Origin: Ostrinia nubilalis
Lineage: Eukaryota > Arthropoda > Insecta > Lepidoptera > Crambidae
Direction: 5' to 3'
Length of the DNA stretch: 64,000 nt
Assembly: GCF_963855985.1 (NCBI RefSeq)
Contig: NC_087100.1
Location: forward strand, 2,577,001-2,641,000
Within the stretch, counting starts at the first letter, position 1. The number at the start of each line of letters is the position of its first letter. The position numbers were made by a program, and so were the translations under genes. Below, piece by piece: positions 34,894-45,510 of the stretch. Under the pieces are notes generated by a model. It made no database searches, had not been told where the DNA came from, and worked only from the letters and a program-made list of their open reading frames with translations.

Positions 34894-35370
34894 AATTATT
34901 TATTTGACACAGAAGATGACACAGTAGGTACCTTAGTTTGAGCACGTACGGTATAATTAATTCAGATGCTACAGCGACCATTAAAATTATAACAAAACTT
35001 AACCAAGTGGGTTTTTGAAATGTGGCTTTACAGTTTATAATTTCATCTTTTTTCTGGTGGCTGCTGAACGAATAATAATTGGAGTTATGGTACTTTCACC
35101 AGGAGTGCTTAAACGCTTTTTTCTGTAAATTTCGTAGAGTAATGGAAAGTTGATCATTTTTCAATTTTTGTTCTACATAAAATATTTTCTGACCAATATA
35201 GTAAAGTAAGATAGATAATATTATAAGCTGTACACACAATAGACTTTATTCCAGTTTTTTTTAATAATTCCCCAATACTGGACACAAGCCTCATCCGAGT
35301 ATATGCCACTCCCTCGGTCTTTCAAATCCTCACGTCATCGTTTTCTAGGTCTTCCCATGCGTCCGCTGTC
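34894..35370. other. Unique DNA, possible decayed LINE scrap
   Basis: 35262-35368 has faint similarity to the LINE tail pattern (CCCCAATACTGGACACAAGC, TAGGTCTTCCCATGCGTCC). This is the insertion target of the 6.5-kb element that follows. Confidence 0.3.
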
Positions 35371-36427
35371 TGTACTGCCGTCTATAAGCTAAAAGGCCGC
35401 TAAATGACATTTGGTCATTTTTCACTTTTTTAATGTAACGGTAATAAAAAAAAATTCTCTATCGATCTGTCTAGGAACGGTTATTCTATCTTTTACCGTT
35501 CTCAAGATATTTTTTTTCAAAAGGCAGCTAAATACAAAAAACAAAAACCTTACATCGCTTAAAGGTCGTTAAACGGCACAACTAGATTAGAAGGCAGCTA
35601 TACTACTTTAACGTTTGGATCGATTGAACATTTTTACTATCAATGCTTAGCTATAAAACAGTTATTATTCAACAGTTAACTAAAAGGTAGCAAAAGTATT
35701 TTTGCGGCTTTTTAGCTTGGTTACGTCGGAGTATAATACCTGGCATATACTTAACTAAAAGGCGGTTATACGCTCTTACCGAACTAAAAAGCAGTTAAAA
35801 TAATTTTGCGGCCTTTAAGCGTTGTAGTGTTACTACTTTTACAATTAATATACTATTATAGAAAGCCTTATTAGACCGTACGTAAAGTAAAATAAATATT
35901 TTCCTCTGTGTCTTGCATAACAAAAAAGCCGTTAAATAACAAAACATCGCTAAAAAGCCGCAAACTACCCATCTCGCTTGTAAGTATAGTTCACTTTGTG
36001 ATACCGGACTATTATGTAGAGATGAAACGGATAGTGGTTTGGCCGGATACCGGATACCGGATATCCGGCGAGCTGCTAGGCCGGATAGCCGGATATCCGG
36101 CGGCCGGATAGTTGGCCCATTGTCTCGTTGTATGTCATGACGAGTTTAGCGCCGCCAGGTGCTTCGAACGCGATCAGTGGGTCTAGTAGACAAGTCACAC
36201 TTTTCGAAAATCGAATCCGTATCCGTCCGAATAGAATGTCAGATTTTGCCACTTGTCTAGGGGGCAGATCAATTTGAGCGATTTCGGTTGCCATCGTGAG
36301 TGTGTGGTTGAATAGGGAAAAATTAAATTAGTAGAACTGCATCATGTCATCAGACCATCAGTGAAAAAAAGATCGCCTAATTTAATTGACTATATTTCGA
36401 CATTAACAGATATTTATTTATTAAGTA

Positions 36428-36664
36428 CTAGCTTTCCGCCCGCGGTTTCGCCCGCGTAGAATTTTGTCTGTCACAGAAAAACTTTATCGCGCATGTCCCT
36501 GTTTCAAAAACCGGGAAAATTAACTATCCTATCTCCTTTCCCGGGACTCAAACTATCTCTATGACGAATTTCATCGAAGTCGGTTCAGTGGTTTAGGTGT
36601 GAAAGCAAGACAGACAGACAGACAGACAGAATTACTTTCGCATTTTTATAATATTAAGTATAGA
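36428..36664 (-). mobile_element. Short Helitron inside the hAT-like element
   Basis: A|CTAG at 36428-36431 followed by CTTTCCGCCCGCGGTTTCGC; (GACA)n run at about 36609-36630; the 5' end reads ATAATATTAAGTATAGA. Confidence 0.8.
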
Positions 36665-36737
36665 AGTATAGATTCGTCATTAGAGTGAATAGCCCTGAAA
36701 AAGAAAAGTTTTTTGAAAGGCCTTAATATGGCTTTTC

Positions 36738-37153
36738 AACCGACTTCAAAAAAGGAGGAGGTTCTCAATTCGACCCGTATGTTTTTTTTTTTTTTTTTTT
36801 TTCTATGTTTGTTACGCGATAACTCCGCCAATTATGAACCGATTTGAACAAATCTTTTTTCTGCGTATAGGTAATACCTCAAGGGTGGTCCCATTTAAAT
36901 TTAATAATAGAAAAAACAACCCCCAAGGGTGAAAAATTGGGGATGAACTTTTTTATACGCAATATCTCCGCCGATTATAAATCAATTTGAACGATTATTT
37001 TTTTGTTGAATAGGTATTATCAAAAGGGTGGTTTCATGCGAATTTGAAGAAAATATTTCACCCCCAAGGGTGGAAAATTGGGGATGAACTATTTTATACG
37101 CAATATTTTCAATTTTTAGTTTTTTTTTGTGTTCACGCATTTGAAGTCGGTTT
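36738..37153 (+). repeat. CCGACTTC-terminated repeat with internal 130-bp tandem units
   Basis: Starts CAACCGACTTCAAAAAAGGA, contains a T21 run (36782-36802), and ends TTTGAAGTCGGTTTTA, giving inverted termini. Inside, a unit of about 130 bp repeats: ACTCCGCCAATTATGAACCG, then GGGTGGTCCCATTT, CAACCCCCAAGGGTG and GGGGATGAACTTTTTTATACG. Confidence 0.65.
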
Positions 37154-37270
37154 TATTTTTTTAAAAAGTTAATTATCTTTTTTTGTATCTTTTTGGACTT
37201 TAATAAGAAGCCGTTATTATTATAAGCCTTTTTATTGATATTTACCTCAAAGATGAATGTATTTCATTTT

Positions 37271-37860
37271 CAACCGACTTCAAAAAAGGAGGAGGTTCTC
37301 AATTCGCTACGTATGTTTTTTTTTTTTTTTTCTATGTTTGTTACGCGATAACTCCGCCAATTATGAACCGATTTGAACAAATCTTTTTTCAGCGTATAGG
37401 TAATACCTCAAGGGTGGTCCCATTTAAATTTAATAATAAAAAAACAACCCCCAAGGGTGGAAAATTGGGGATGAACTTTTTTATACGCAATATCTCCGCC
37501 GATTATGAACCAATTTGAACGATTATTTTTTTTGTTGAATAGGTATTATCAAAAGGGTGGTTTCATGCGAATTTGAAGAAAAACTGGTCATGGTAGGTAC
37601 AACTCCTTAATGCTTAGGAGTTGTAGGATAATTCTTTAAATATTATAAGTACAAATAGACCAACAGTTGTATTCTTTCATGTTTTTAAGGTGGGCTGACG
37701 GTTTAAGGTCTTTTTAGGTTTCCTATATGGTAACCTGTATTTTGTAGGGAATATTATTTTACACTAGACATTAAGAATATGGTCTCAATGTACTGCCTAC
37801 CTTCAGTGGTAACATTAAGGTAATAAATAGTTAACTAAAAAGCAAGAAATAAGTAAAATT
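37271..37860 (+). repeat. Second CCGACTTC repeat, joined to the foldback module
   Basis: Repeats 36738 onwards to about 37582, then about 200 bp of other sequence, then 37785-37860 (TACTGCCTACCTTCAGTGGT...). The latter is shared, reverse-complemented, with 63255-63330. The same order (CCGACTTC repeat, linker, CCGACTCC foldback) occurs at 63793-62938, so it is one composite unit. Confidence 0.65.
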
Positions 37861-37861
37861 T

Positions 37862-38915
37862 TATAAAAAAAAATAAAACCGACTCCAAAAAACCTACACT
37901 AAAAGTAGAAAAATAATTACTAATTATAGCCTGACCAGGAACATAAAAACCCTCGCCATGTTGCGGAAAACTAATGGTACTAATTTCTTTTAATGGCAAC
38001 AGTAACTAAAAACTTCATTGACATGTCACCTTGCATGTCAGTCTATTGTTGTCAAAGTGTAAACAAACTTTATTTTAAATGTGTGTAATTGATTTTGTGA
38101 TTTAAATTGCTAAAATATTTTTATAGTCGTGAAAGAAAAGTGGTTCACAATGTGTTAACGTATTTGTCGAAGAGAAATACTAAGGGTTCGGACAATATTT
38201 TCATTGAATAATGTTTCCGACAAAGGTTGTCAAATTGACTGACATGTTTATCGTATAGTACAGTCCACTATGAAAATTAGCTGTAGTCTGTTTCAACTAC
38301 CTATTTTAAAGTTTTTTGTCACTTTCTAAGTTTTGAATTTTATGGAATTGGGAAAGAAGTGCCGAGTTTGAAGCGTTAATGAGCAGACATTGCAGTTGAA
38401 TATTCAAGTTCTGAATTTGATTATTGATGAATAATAAAATAAATTCTACTAGCTAGATTGATGGTTTCATTTAATTTATTTAAACCAGGTTACCTTTAAT
38501 AATATTTTTTCGTTAATTTATGAAAACATCAGATTAGCCCGTAATCCTGAATCCTGATACATAAATTTAGCCTATTAATTTAACACATGTACGACTGTAC
38601 TCAGTGTTGCACTATCAAATGCGATTGACGCGCCTCTATGCCAGGGTTTTTATGTTCCTGGTCAGGCTATACCTACTTATTTATTAGGACGAATTATTAA
38701 TATTTATGTAGGTATACCATGATTGATACTTTTGGAGTCGGTGCAGGCAAACTTTACATGTTTCATAATCTTGGCACCGACTCCAGAAGTATCAATCATG
38801 GTATACCTACATAAATATTAATAATTCGTCCTAATAAATAAGTAGGTAATTAGTAATTATTTTTCTACTTTTAGTGTAGGTTTTTTGGAGTCGGTTTTTT
38901 TTTTTTTATAAAATT
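37862..38915. mobile_element. CCGACTCC foldback element, interrupted by a TA-inserted element
   Basis: The left arm begins TAAAACCGACTCCAAAAAAC and the right arm ends GTTTTTTGGAGTCGGTTT. Arms of about 145 bp pair almost perfectly around a 30-base loop (38745-38775). The left arm is split at 37927-38669. The uninterrupted relative is 62938-63250. Confidence 0.8.
37927..38669. mobile_element. 743-bp TA-inserted element nested in the foldback arm
   Basis: Ends TAGCCTGACCAGGAACATAA and TTATGTTCCTGGTCAGGCTA, flanked by TA (37925-37926, 38670-38671). The foldback's intact right arm gives the empty site as CTAATTACCTACTT, so the duplication is exactly TA. No transposase frame; Tc1/mariner-type by duplication only. 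Confidence 0.85.
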
Positions 38916-39064
38916 TTATTATAAGAAATTGTCGTAGTTTTTTAATATCCGGTATCCGGCCGGATAGTGAGTTACTATCCGGTATCCGGCCGGATAGTAA
39001 ATTTAGGCCGGATATCCGGCCTACCGGATAGTTACCGGATATCCGTTTCATCTCTACTATTATG

Positions 39065-40366
39065 TATTCTGTGATACCGGACCAAATTTTAGTATGTTCT
39101 TAAGTATGTCTGTCGGAGCCCATCTGTAAAACGTCTGGTCCCGGAGAAAAGACATCGTCAAAACAGCAGCTGCAACATTTTGATAAATGCAAAGGATTCT
39201 GATTCTATGAATCTTACATGCATGTGGGGGGTGTCAAATGATACCTTAACTGTTTTATAAAGGTATGATACGCAATATCAACTAAATAGTACAATAATGA
39301 AAATATTTCAAATTAAATGAAAATTACAGCTATAAAAACCAAATATTTTTAAATATAGCATCGAAACTATACAAGATAGACAAAAAATACATGTGGCAGA
39401 CATAACAAGCTACTCATTAGCTATCCAAAGAATAAAACTGTGACTCGATCAAATTGAAAATGTCTTAGTTACATCGTTGTTAGTAAGGCGCTCCCTCTAC
39501 TTCATGCGCGTGTAGTTTGTTAGTTTTAACTACTTTCAGTGGGAAATAAGACGAGTGAATGACAATATTGTATGTTTATAAAACTTATAAGAAAGAAGAA
39601 ATGCCACATTATTGAAATGGATATAATTAAAAAAAAAAACCTTAATAAAATCGATTGAAAATACAAAAATAAATCAGTTTTTCCTCGAAATCGACAATAA
39701 AATAAACTTGCTAGTAACCACCGTTTATATTTTGTAATAAATAATTTAAAACTTTGCTTTGGATTAATAAGTACATATTTGTATCTAAGCTAAGTACCTA
39801 CCTAAGCTTATAGGAGTCTTTATTTAGTTACATAATAGGCCAGTCAATGTCGACATCAAAACATCGTAAACACGCTTTTTTACAGTATTTATGATGTTGT
39901 TAGGTCCCTTTAGAGTTTTTACCTTTATTTGCAACAATGCGCCAAAATGTAACTTTGGCGTTTTCTTCACTGTTTTGGGGAAACTACCACAAGAGAGCGT
40001 TTTGTCGATATCGTTGCTTCATATTTTACTAAATTTAATATAGTTTGCCACCGTTTGAAGTTCATTCCAATGCTCTTAGTCAATTTTTTTGGAGATACAG
40101 CAACTCAAAGGTAATAATTTATAATACTGAATAACTCAGGCGCTTATTTCAGTTATTTTAAATATAAAAAATGTTTCCAGGTGTCTTTGTTTAATAGTTT
40201 TGTAAAGTCAATTAAATTTTCTACAATTTGAGCTTAATCTAGCATTCTAGAACCTTAAAGATATTATGCCTTGTCAGAGATAAGAAATTTTTTCGAAAGT
40301 AAACATCTCAGCACGGTCATTTGCATAAATCATGAGAGAGAAGTTGAAATAAAATAAATGATTATT
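39065..40366. other. Interior of the 6.5-kb element
   Basis: The left inner arm (39218-39580) pairs with 40845-41195. The central loop from about 39660 contains no coding frame. Confidence 0.5.
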
Positions 40367-40670
40367 ATTATTATTATGTTTGTACGCTTTGGAGCTCACG
40401 GGTCAAAAGTGGCCCGGTCCTTTATAAGGCTTGCGTGGGGATACAGATCCAACACGTAGAGGCCGTTTTAAGCGCAAAATAATCGACAAAAGTGAAAGTG
40501 GTGCACATGCTGGATCTAGTCTCTGACTATATCATATTATTATTATGTTTGTACGCTTTGGAGCTCACGGGTCAAAAGTGGCCCGGTCCTTTATAAGGCT
40601 TGCGTGGGGATACAGATCCAACACGTAGAGGCCGTTTTAAGCGCAAAATAATCGACAAAAGTGAAAGTGG
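40367..40670. repeat. Identical 135-bp direct repeat (169-bp period)
   Basis: 40367-40501 and 40536-40670 read as identical, starting ATTATTATTATGTTTGTACG and ending AATCGACAAAAGTGAAAGTG. The 34-bp remainder of the first unit lies between them and a (TTA)n run follows (40671-40687). It may be a partial tandem duplication or SINE-like unit with an ATT tail. Confidence 0.8.
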
Positions 40671-41892
40671 TTATTATTATTATTATTGAAGAAAATATAA
40701 TTACTTTTCATTTGATTTCAATAATATGGTATTTCTAGGTTTCATAGAAACATTAGTTTGCTCAAGAATGAAAACAGTAATAATGATAAAAACAGTGTAC
40801 TGAATAATGTTGGTAATATATTTAAATTTAAATTTAAGAAACATAAAATACTATCATTCACTCGTCTCCTTTCCCACTGAAATTAGTTGAAACTAATAGA
40901 GTACAGCTGTCTGGAGTAGAGAGCGCCTCACTGACAACTATGTAACTAAGACATTTTGAATTTGATTGAGTTAAAAAAAAAACCTGAATAGATAATGAGT
41001 TGCTCGTTATGTGTGCTTTACATATTTTCTGTCTATTATTTATATTTTCGAGACTGTTAATTGAAAATATGGACTTGAGATTTTATTTTGATAAATATTT
41101 TCGTAATTGTAATTCAGCTGAGGTTATTACACATATTACAGCATTATACACCACTTAATTACATTTAATTTGATACCCCACACATGCAAATAAGGTTGTT
41201 AGAACTAGAATAAAGGCAATTTTTAAAATGTTACCCTAAGAGAATGGACTATTTTATTTTGTAATCACCATTCCCGATAGTTTTGTGGAAAAAAAGAACT
41301 TTTCTTTGCAAAAACTTAGTTTGATTTTATAAGTTAACGTTTAATTTTGCAGGATTCGAAAAATACAGATGTGGATAGTGCTAGACTAAAAAGCAGTTAT
41401 ATGAAAAGGTTTAGTAATTAACTGCCTTTAAGTTATGCATAACTGTATTAAAAGTTGTTAAAAAATTTTGGAAGAGAAGTTAATCGAGATCTACTTGGCT
41501 AAAAGGCGGCTATGTGTAATTAGCCGCTTTTTTGTTATGGATATGTTAATAACTTCCTGTCTTTTCTGGCAGTTATTAATAAATCCATAACTTAAAAGCA
41601 GTTATGATTCTTTAGCCGCCATTTAGTTCTGCACACTTGAAGCAAGCCTTAAAATTTTACAAGGTTAGAAAGGAAAATGTGTATTTATTGAATTAATTAT
41701 TAATATTTTACAAAATCAACTTACTTCATGTGAAAGTTGAAAAAAATACCTTTTTTTTGGTATATGACAACATGACAAAATGTTTATAGATACTGAGCAG
41801 CATCGGTTTGAAAATTTTGCCGCTTTTTTCTGCTCTAGCTCAAAATTAGATTTTGTCATTTAGCGGCCTTTTAGCTTATAGACGGCAGTGTA

Positions 41893-42330
41893 GATGTCCA
41901 GATATCGAAACTTAATACTAACGGTTGTCCGAAATGACCTCAGGTGTATGTCTAGGCCTACGAGATAGCCAGAGGAACCCTGATATAAGAAGTTGCCAGC
42001 CGGATCTGATTTTGTTCATAAAGATATTGCACAGGTCAATGCGACGTACAGAGTGTTTTTAGAGGCGCAATCTTGGATGACTTTGTGTTGCTAGCTGCCG
42101 AAATAATTTAATTTGGATTTATTTTTTCGTTTATATTATTGACACACTTTTAGTAGGTATGTCACTGGAAAATAACAAGAACCGCAAATTTTTAAATTTC
42201 CTATATTGTATCTCACTACTAGGCTTAGGTCTTGCTCCTACTTCGAATAACCCCGCCCCAAGATGATCGCCATACAATTATTGGCATCTTGTAGAGTAAT
42301 TCCGGCAGAGTAAAATATGGCTACCCCCAC
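41893..42330. other. Unique DNA
   Basis: No supported feature. Confidence 0.35.
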
Positions 42331-42470
42331 TCTTCCGGTGGGTATATAGTCGCAACTTTAAGAGGTAGCTAAGAGGAGTGTATGCCAAATCCTCCATTAG
42401 CCTCTGATTTTAGAGAAGGCCGTGTTCCTGCATTGGCGACTAAACAACCCGATAATGATGATTATTGACA
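42330..42470 (+). mobile_element. Decayed LINE tail
   Basis: GCAACTTTAAGAGGTAGCTAAG, AAATCCTCCATTAGCC and CGTGTTCCTGCATTGGCGAC, then GATAATGATGATTATTG, parallel the block at 26036-26400. Confidence 0.45.
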
Positions 42471-42531
42471 TTTGATAGAATTATTTGATATATTGCCTTA
42501 GCCCCTACCACGTGCATGTTCTGAACACTAA

Positions 42532-42637
42532 GGCTGAGTTGCAGCACCTTACTTTAACAGTAACTATGACGATAACCGATGAACCGGCGTTTGACAGATA
42601 TTTGATGTTTGTCAAAGTAAGACGGTGCAACCCAGCC
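42532..42637. mobile_element. GGCTGAGTTGCACC MITE, copy 4
   Basis: Ends GGCTGAGTTGCAGCACC and GGTGCAACCCAGCC; TAA on both sides (42529-42531, 42638-42640). Shortest copy, 106 bp. Confidence 0.82.
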
Positions 42638-43129
42638 TAAGTTTAATTTTTAAAGAGGTTCATTTATTAAAATATTTTTTATCAATTGGTACCAGTTATC
42701 TGTTTTACGCACACGTCATTAAAGACGTAACGATAACGATTCGTGAAATAATCCAAAGGTGAGAAGTTTGATTGTTTTATCGTCTCGGTACTGACCTACT
42801 TATCGCCGTTCTCATTGTGCGTATCATTTTTGACATGTTACTTTGTTGCTTTGTTTAGTTTAGCAAATTTTTGATAAAATAAATGTAATTAATCTTTAGC
42901 TCATTAAACTTTGCACCTAGAATTATCAGTAATTTTAATATAATATATTACCATGGGAATTAATTTAAAACATTGAATTCTGAATGTGTGAATCATTTTA
43001 CAATATTTAAGTAAGTGTGCTCGCGCGTCTCTATTCTAAAATTAAGAATTGACATCTGTCATTTTTCGGCCCAATGGTGGCAAGTCAAGACAGATAATAA
43101 AACATTTTTATATTTCGGGTTCAACTATT

Positions 43130-43225
43130 TCGGTAGGTCTAGTAGTAGTAGTAGTAGTCTGCTCGTGACCATGACTCGTGCAACCGAGTTGAAACGTCGG
43201 GAGGGTAAATATCTTATTTACCGTT
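43130..43225 (+). repeat. Dispersed repeat with GAGTTGAAACGTCGGG, unclassified
   Basis: (TAG)n at 43138-43158, then GACTCGTGCAACCGAGTTGA and AACGTCGGG. The CGTGCAACCGAGT..GAAACGTC pattern recalls sequences seen in Penelope-like elements, but I see no CTGATGA core or reverse transcriptase here. Confidence 0.25.
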
Positions 43226-43737
43226 ATAAAAGTTTTGTTGTAAAATCCCGTGAAGTGATGAATTTTATTTCAGTAGGATTTTCCCCCATGCCATTTTACC
43301 TTCCAGTCCTTAAAATATAACGATACCCTTTTTATCTTTATGTCTCCACGTTAGTTTTAACTTTAATATAAATGGTCTTATTAGTTTTAATGAGAGTTGA
43401 GAGGTCTGACCTCTCGCAATGAAATTAAGTTTATAAGTTCAGTGTATTAACCTTTATAAGTCCAGAATTTTCGTGAAAGAAACATTAAAATAATTTTCGT
43501 TTTGGATTACAAAGATAAATAGTAAATACTTAGTTATTAAAGGGTTCTTGTTCAACTGAAATTATTTGCGCAGCAAAATGTCAATTGAATTAGTGATAAA
43601 TGAGATTTTTCATTTAAATACTTGTAAATACTAGATTCTCCCCTACAGCTGATAAGACATTTCTTAAACAAAGGACTTCCAATGAAATTAAACTCAAAAT
43701 TCCATTCAAACTCAAACAAATCTAGCTTCTTCGTTTT

Positions 43738-43865
43738 TACCAACGTATATCCACTGCTGGGATAGGTCTCCTCCAAGGATTTCCACAATTACTATTTCTG
43801 CGTTGCCCATATCCATATCCTACATTACGTTTTCCAGTCCGTGGTCGCCACTCGTAGTCGTGGTC
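43738..43865 (-). mobile_element. Decayed RTE-like tail
   Basis: TATATCCACTGCTGGGATAG, CCTCCAAGGATTTCCAC and TTTTCCAGTCCGTGGTCGCC match the antisense of the family B C-terminus; tandem tail lost. Confidence 0.5.
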
Positions 43866-45240
43866 GAATCAGACAAATCTTTGTACAACTCGGTCGAGTT
43901 AACTGCGCGACCTGGCGGCCGTGACGTCACATCGACGCTCTGGTACGAACAGGGCAAATGCGGGGAGATGTGCGGGTGAGTGCGAGGGAGAGTTGCATTC
44001 CAGCGAGGTGCGTTGTGAACTCGACCAGATTGTAAAGACTGGATACGGCATTGTTAGCGACGTCAAAGAGAGTCAGAATTAATGTTAGCAACATCATGTC
44101 AATTAGTTCAAATTAACTAATTAATCTGTTTCGTAATTAAGAAAATGAACATGAAATTTTCGCCAAAAAGGCAATACCGTAGCGAAAACCATCAGGCTCT
44201 CTCGCTTACTCACTCGGTAGGCCTCTTTCTTGCATTGTCTGATCTCTCACTTCCACAAAATAGATTCTCTTTCACACTTTTCTGGAAAATCTGGAATGTT
44301 CAGGAAAAAATAGAGAAGAAACGAGACGGAAATATCGGACCTCTCGCTTCGAACATTCTAGAGCGCGAGATAGCAATATGTTTTGTCCTTGTCTTGCACG
44401 GATGGTCCGTTGCGCGAGGCAATACCGTAAAGAGAGCCGTTTTAGGTTTTTTGTCAATAACTTCGCCAATTTTGGGAATTTTGAGATGAAGCTTTTTGTA
44501 TAATGTAGATAATTTAATTACGCATCTGTAGAAAATAAGAAACCATTGTAAAACTACCTGCCAGTTGGAGAAAATTAGCAAAAACTGTGGATTTCCCGAA
44601 GACAGGGATAGCAATAGCGCGTGAAAGCGGGACGGAGATAGCCGCTCCCCATAAATACGGAATGAACCGCTCCAGCTGGCATGTTGAGTTCAGTTCAGAG
44701 AACAAGTGCTCCAAGCAACAAGTGATCTGAAGAAGCAAGAACTGAGAAAAGGAAGCGAATAATAAACGCGAGAAGTCTCAGCAAGTGAAATAGTGGTTTT
44801 TATTCCTGCAAGCAGCACCTACTACGCCTGACATAGTAAGGGCAAGCTCTCAACGGCAGTCATCATCGTCCGGTCAGCGCTCTCGAACACACACAAACGC
44901 ATACAGTCCACTGCAGTCCACCACAGGCATAGAGCAATCCGTTGAACGGATCTATCCAACTCAGCAGGGCTACTACGAAACGCCGTTTACGTAGTTTCGG
45001 CTTTATCTGTCACCGTCGCTCATGCTGGCATCTCGCTTTGCGTGAGAGGGATGGCAACATTCGTAATTCGGATAACGTTTTTCGGAGTAACCCCGCAGAT
45101 CCCAATTCTCTGTCGCAGCACTACTCTGTGCAATCAGAGCCGTCGTCTCATTGGTTTTTGTTCTAACTGATGCGTATCACCTCACCGTTACATGTTGCTC
45201 GGCGAAAAAATCACAATACTATAGCGTATAGATCTACAAT
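43866..45240. other. Unclassified moderately GC-rich block, possible LTR-like promoter
   Basis: Contains a TATA-like CATAAATAC at about 44650, followed about 40 bases on by an arthropod initiator-like TTCAGTT (44689-44695). AATAATAAACG (about 44759) could serve as a polyadenylation signal. This spacing resembles an LTR, but I could not find paired LTRs or a duplication. Open frames at 44145-44489 and on the minus strand show no domain. Confidence 0.3.
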
Positions 45241-45510
45241 GGCAGTGCCGACAGTACCTCTAGCACAAAAAACTTCCGTCTTCGATTCGTTTGCGTATTC
45301 GACAAAATATGCCCAACCTTCGAATTCAACGATAACGTGACGATCTCGATCGTCAAAATTAGTTTCGTGCTACCATTGTCTAACTTTACGTCACGTTCAC
45401 AGAGGCGCTGTTTAAGTTTTCATTCTGAATCTTTTGACGGCGATTCGAATACGCAAACGATCCGAAGTCGAAAGTTTATCGTGCTAGAGGTACAGGTTAG
45501 CCGTGCCCAG
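45241..45510. repeat. Imperfect foldback, about 270 bp (MITE-like)
   Basis: GTACCTCTAGCACAAAAAAC, then CTTCGATTCGTTTGCGTATTCG, pairs with CGAATACGCAAACGATCCG and GTGCTAGAGGTAC at 45447-45495. Outer GGCAGTGCC/GCCGTGCC also pair. No clear duplication. Confidence 0.6.

Larger units (their letters stand above)
36017..39056. mobile_element. hAT-like element with CTATTATG target duplication
   Basis: Ends TAGAGATGAAACGGATA and TATCCGTTTCATCTCTA; the 8-bp CTATTATG flanks both (36009-36016, 39057-39064). Dense subterminal CCGGATA/TATCCGG repeats lie at 36042-36110 and 38945-39047. The TAGAG start and 8-bp duplication fit hAT. No transposase is encoded. The interior is mostly later insertions (Helitron, CCGACTTC repeats, composite foldback module). 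Confidence 0.8.
35375..41888. mobile_element. 6.5-kb foldback DNA element with TGTA target duplication
   Basis: The ends CTGCCGTCTATAAGCTAAAA and TTTTAGCTTATAGACGGCAG are inverted repeats extending through GGCCGCTAAATGACA; TGTA flanks both (35371-35374, 41889-41892). Subterminal 12-mers of the form CTAAAAGGCGGTTA recur in both orientations at both ends (35380-35960 and 41380-41880). Inner arms also pair: 39218-39580 with 40845-41195, for example GTCTTAGTTACAT and ATGTAACTAAGAC. No transposase frame. Half of its length is a nested hAT-like element; without it the element is about 3.5 kb. Four-base duplications occur in several superfamilies, so it is left unassigned. Confidence 0.75.

Noticed and set aside
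36042..36110. CCGGATA repeats as a regulatory operator array
   Set aside because: They sit just inside hAT-type ends with 8-bp duplications, so they are better explained as the element's subterminal repeats.
36076..36294. 72-codon frame inside the hAT-like element as transposase remnant
   Set aside because: No hAT dimerisation or DDE motif; the C-terminal end is a translation of the CCGGATA repeats.
36738..37600. CCGACTTC repeats as satellite DNA
   Set aside because: Only about two to three units occur per locus, with inverted termini, so a dispersed mobile repeat fits better.
44145..44489. 114-codon open frame with an overlapping minus-strand frame
   Set aside because: Both strands are open because of composition; no domain; a short direct repeat (AGGCAATACCGTA) runs through it.
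44036..44850. Complete solo LTR
   Set aside because: I could not find TG...CA ends with matching flanking duplications; only a promoter-like arrangement is visible.
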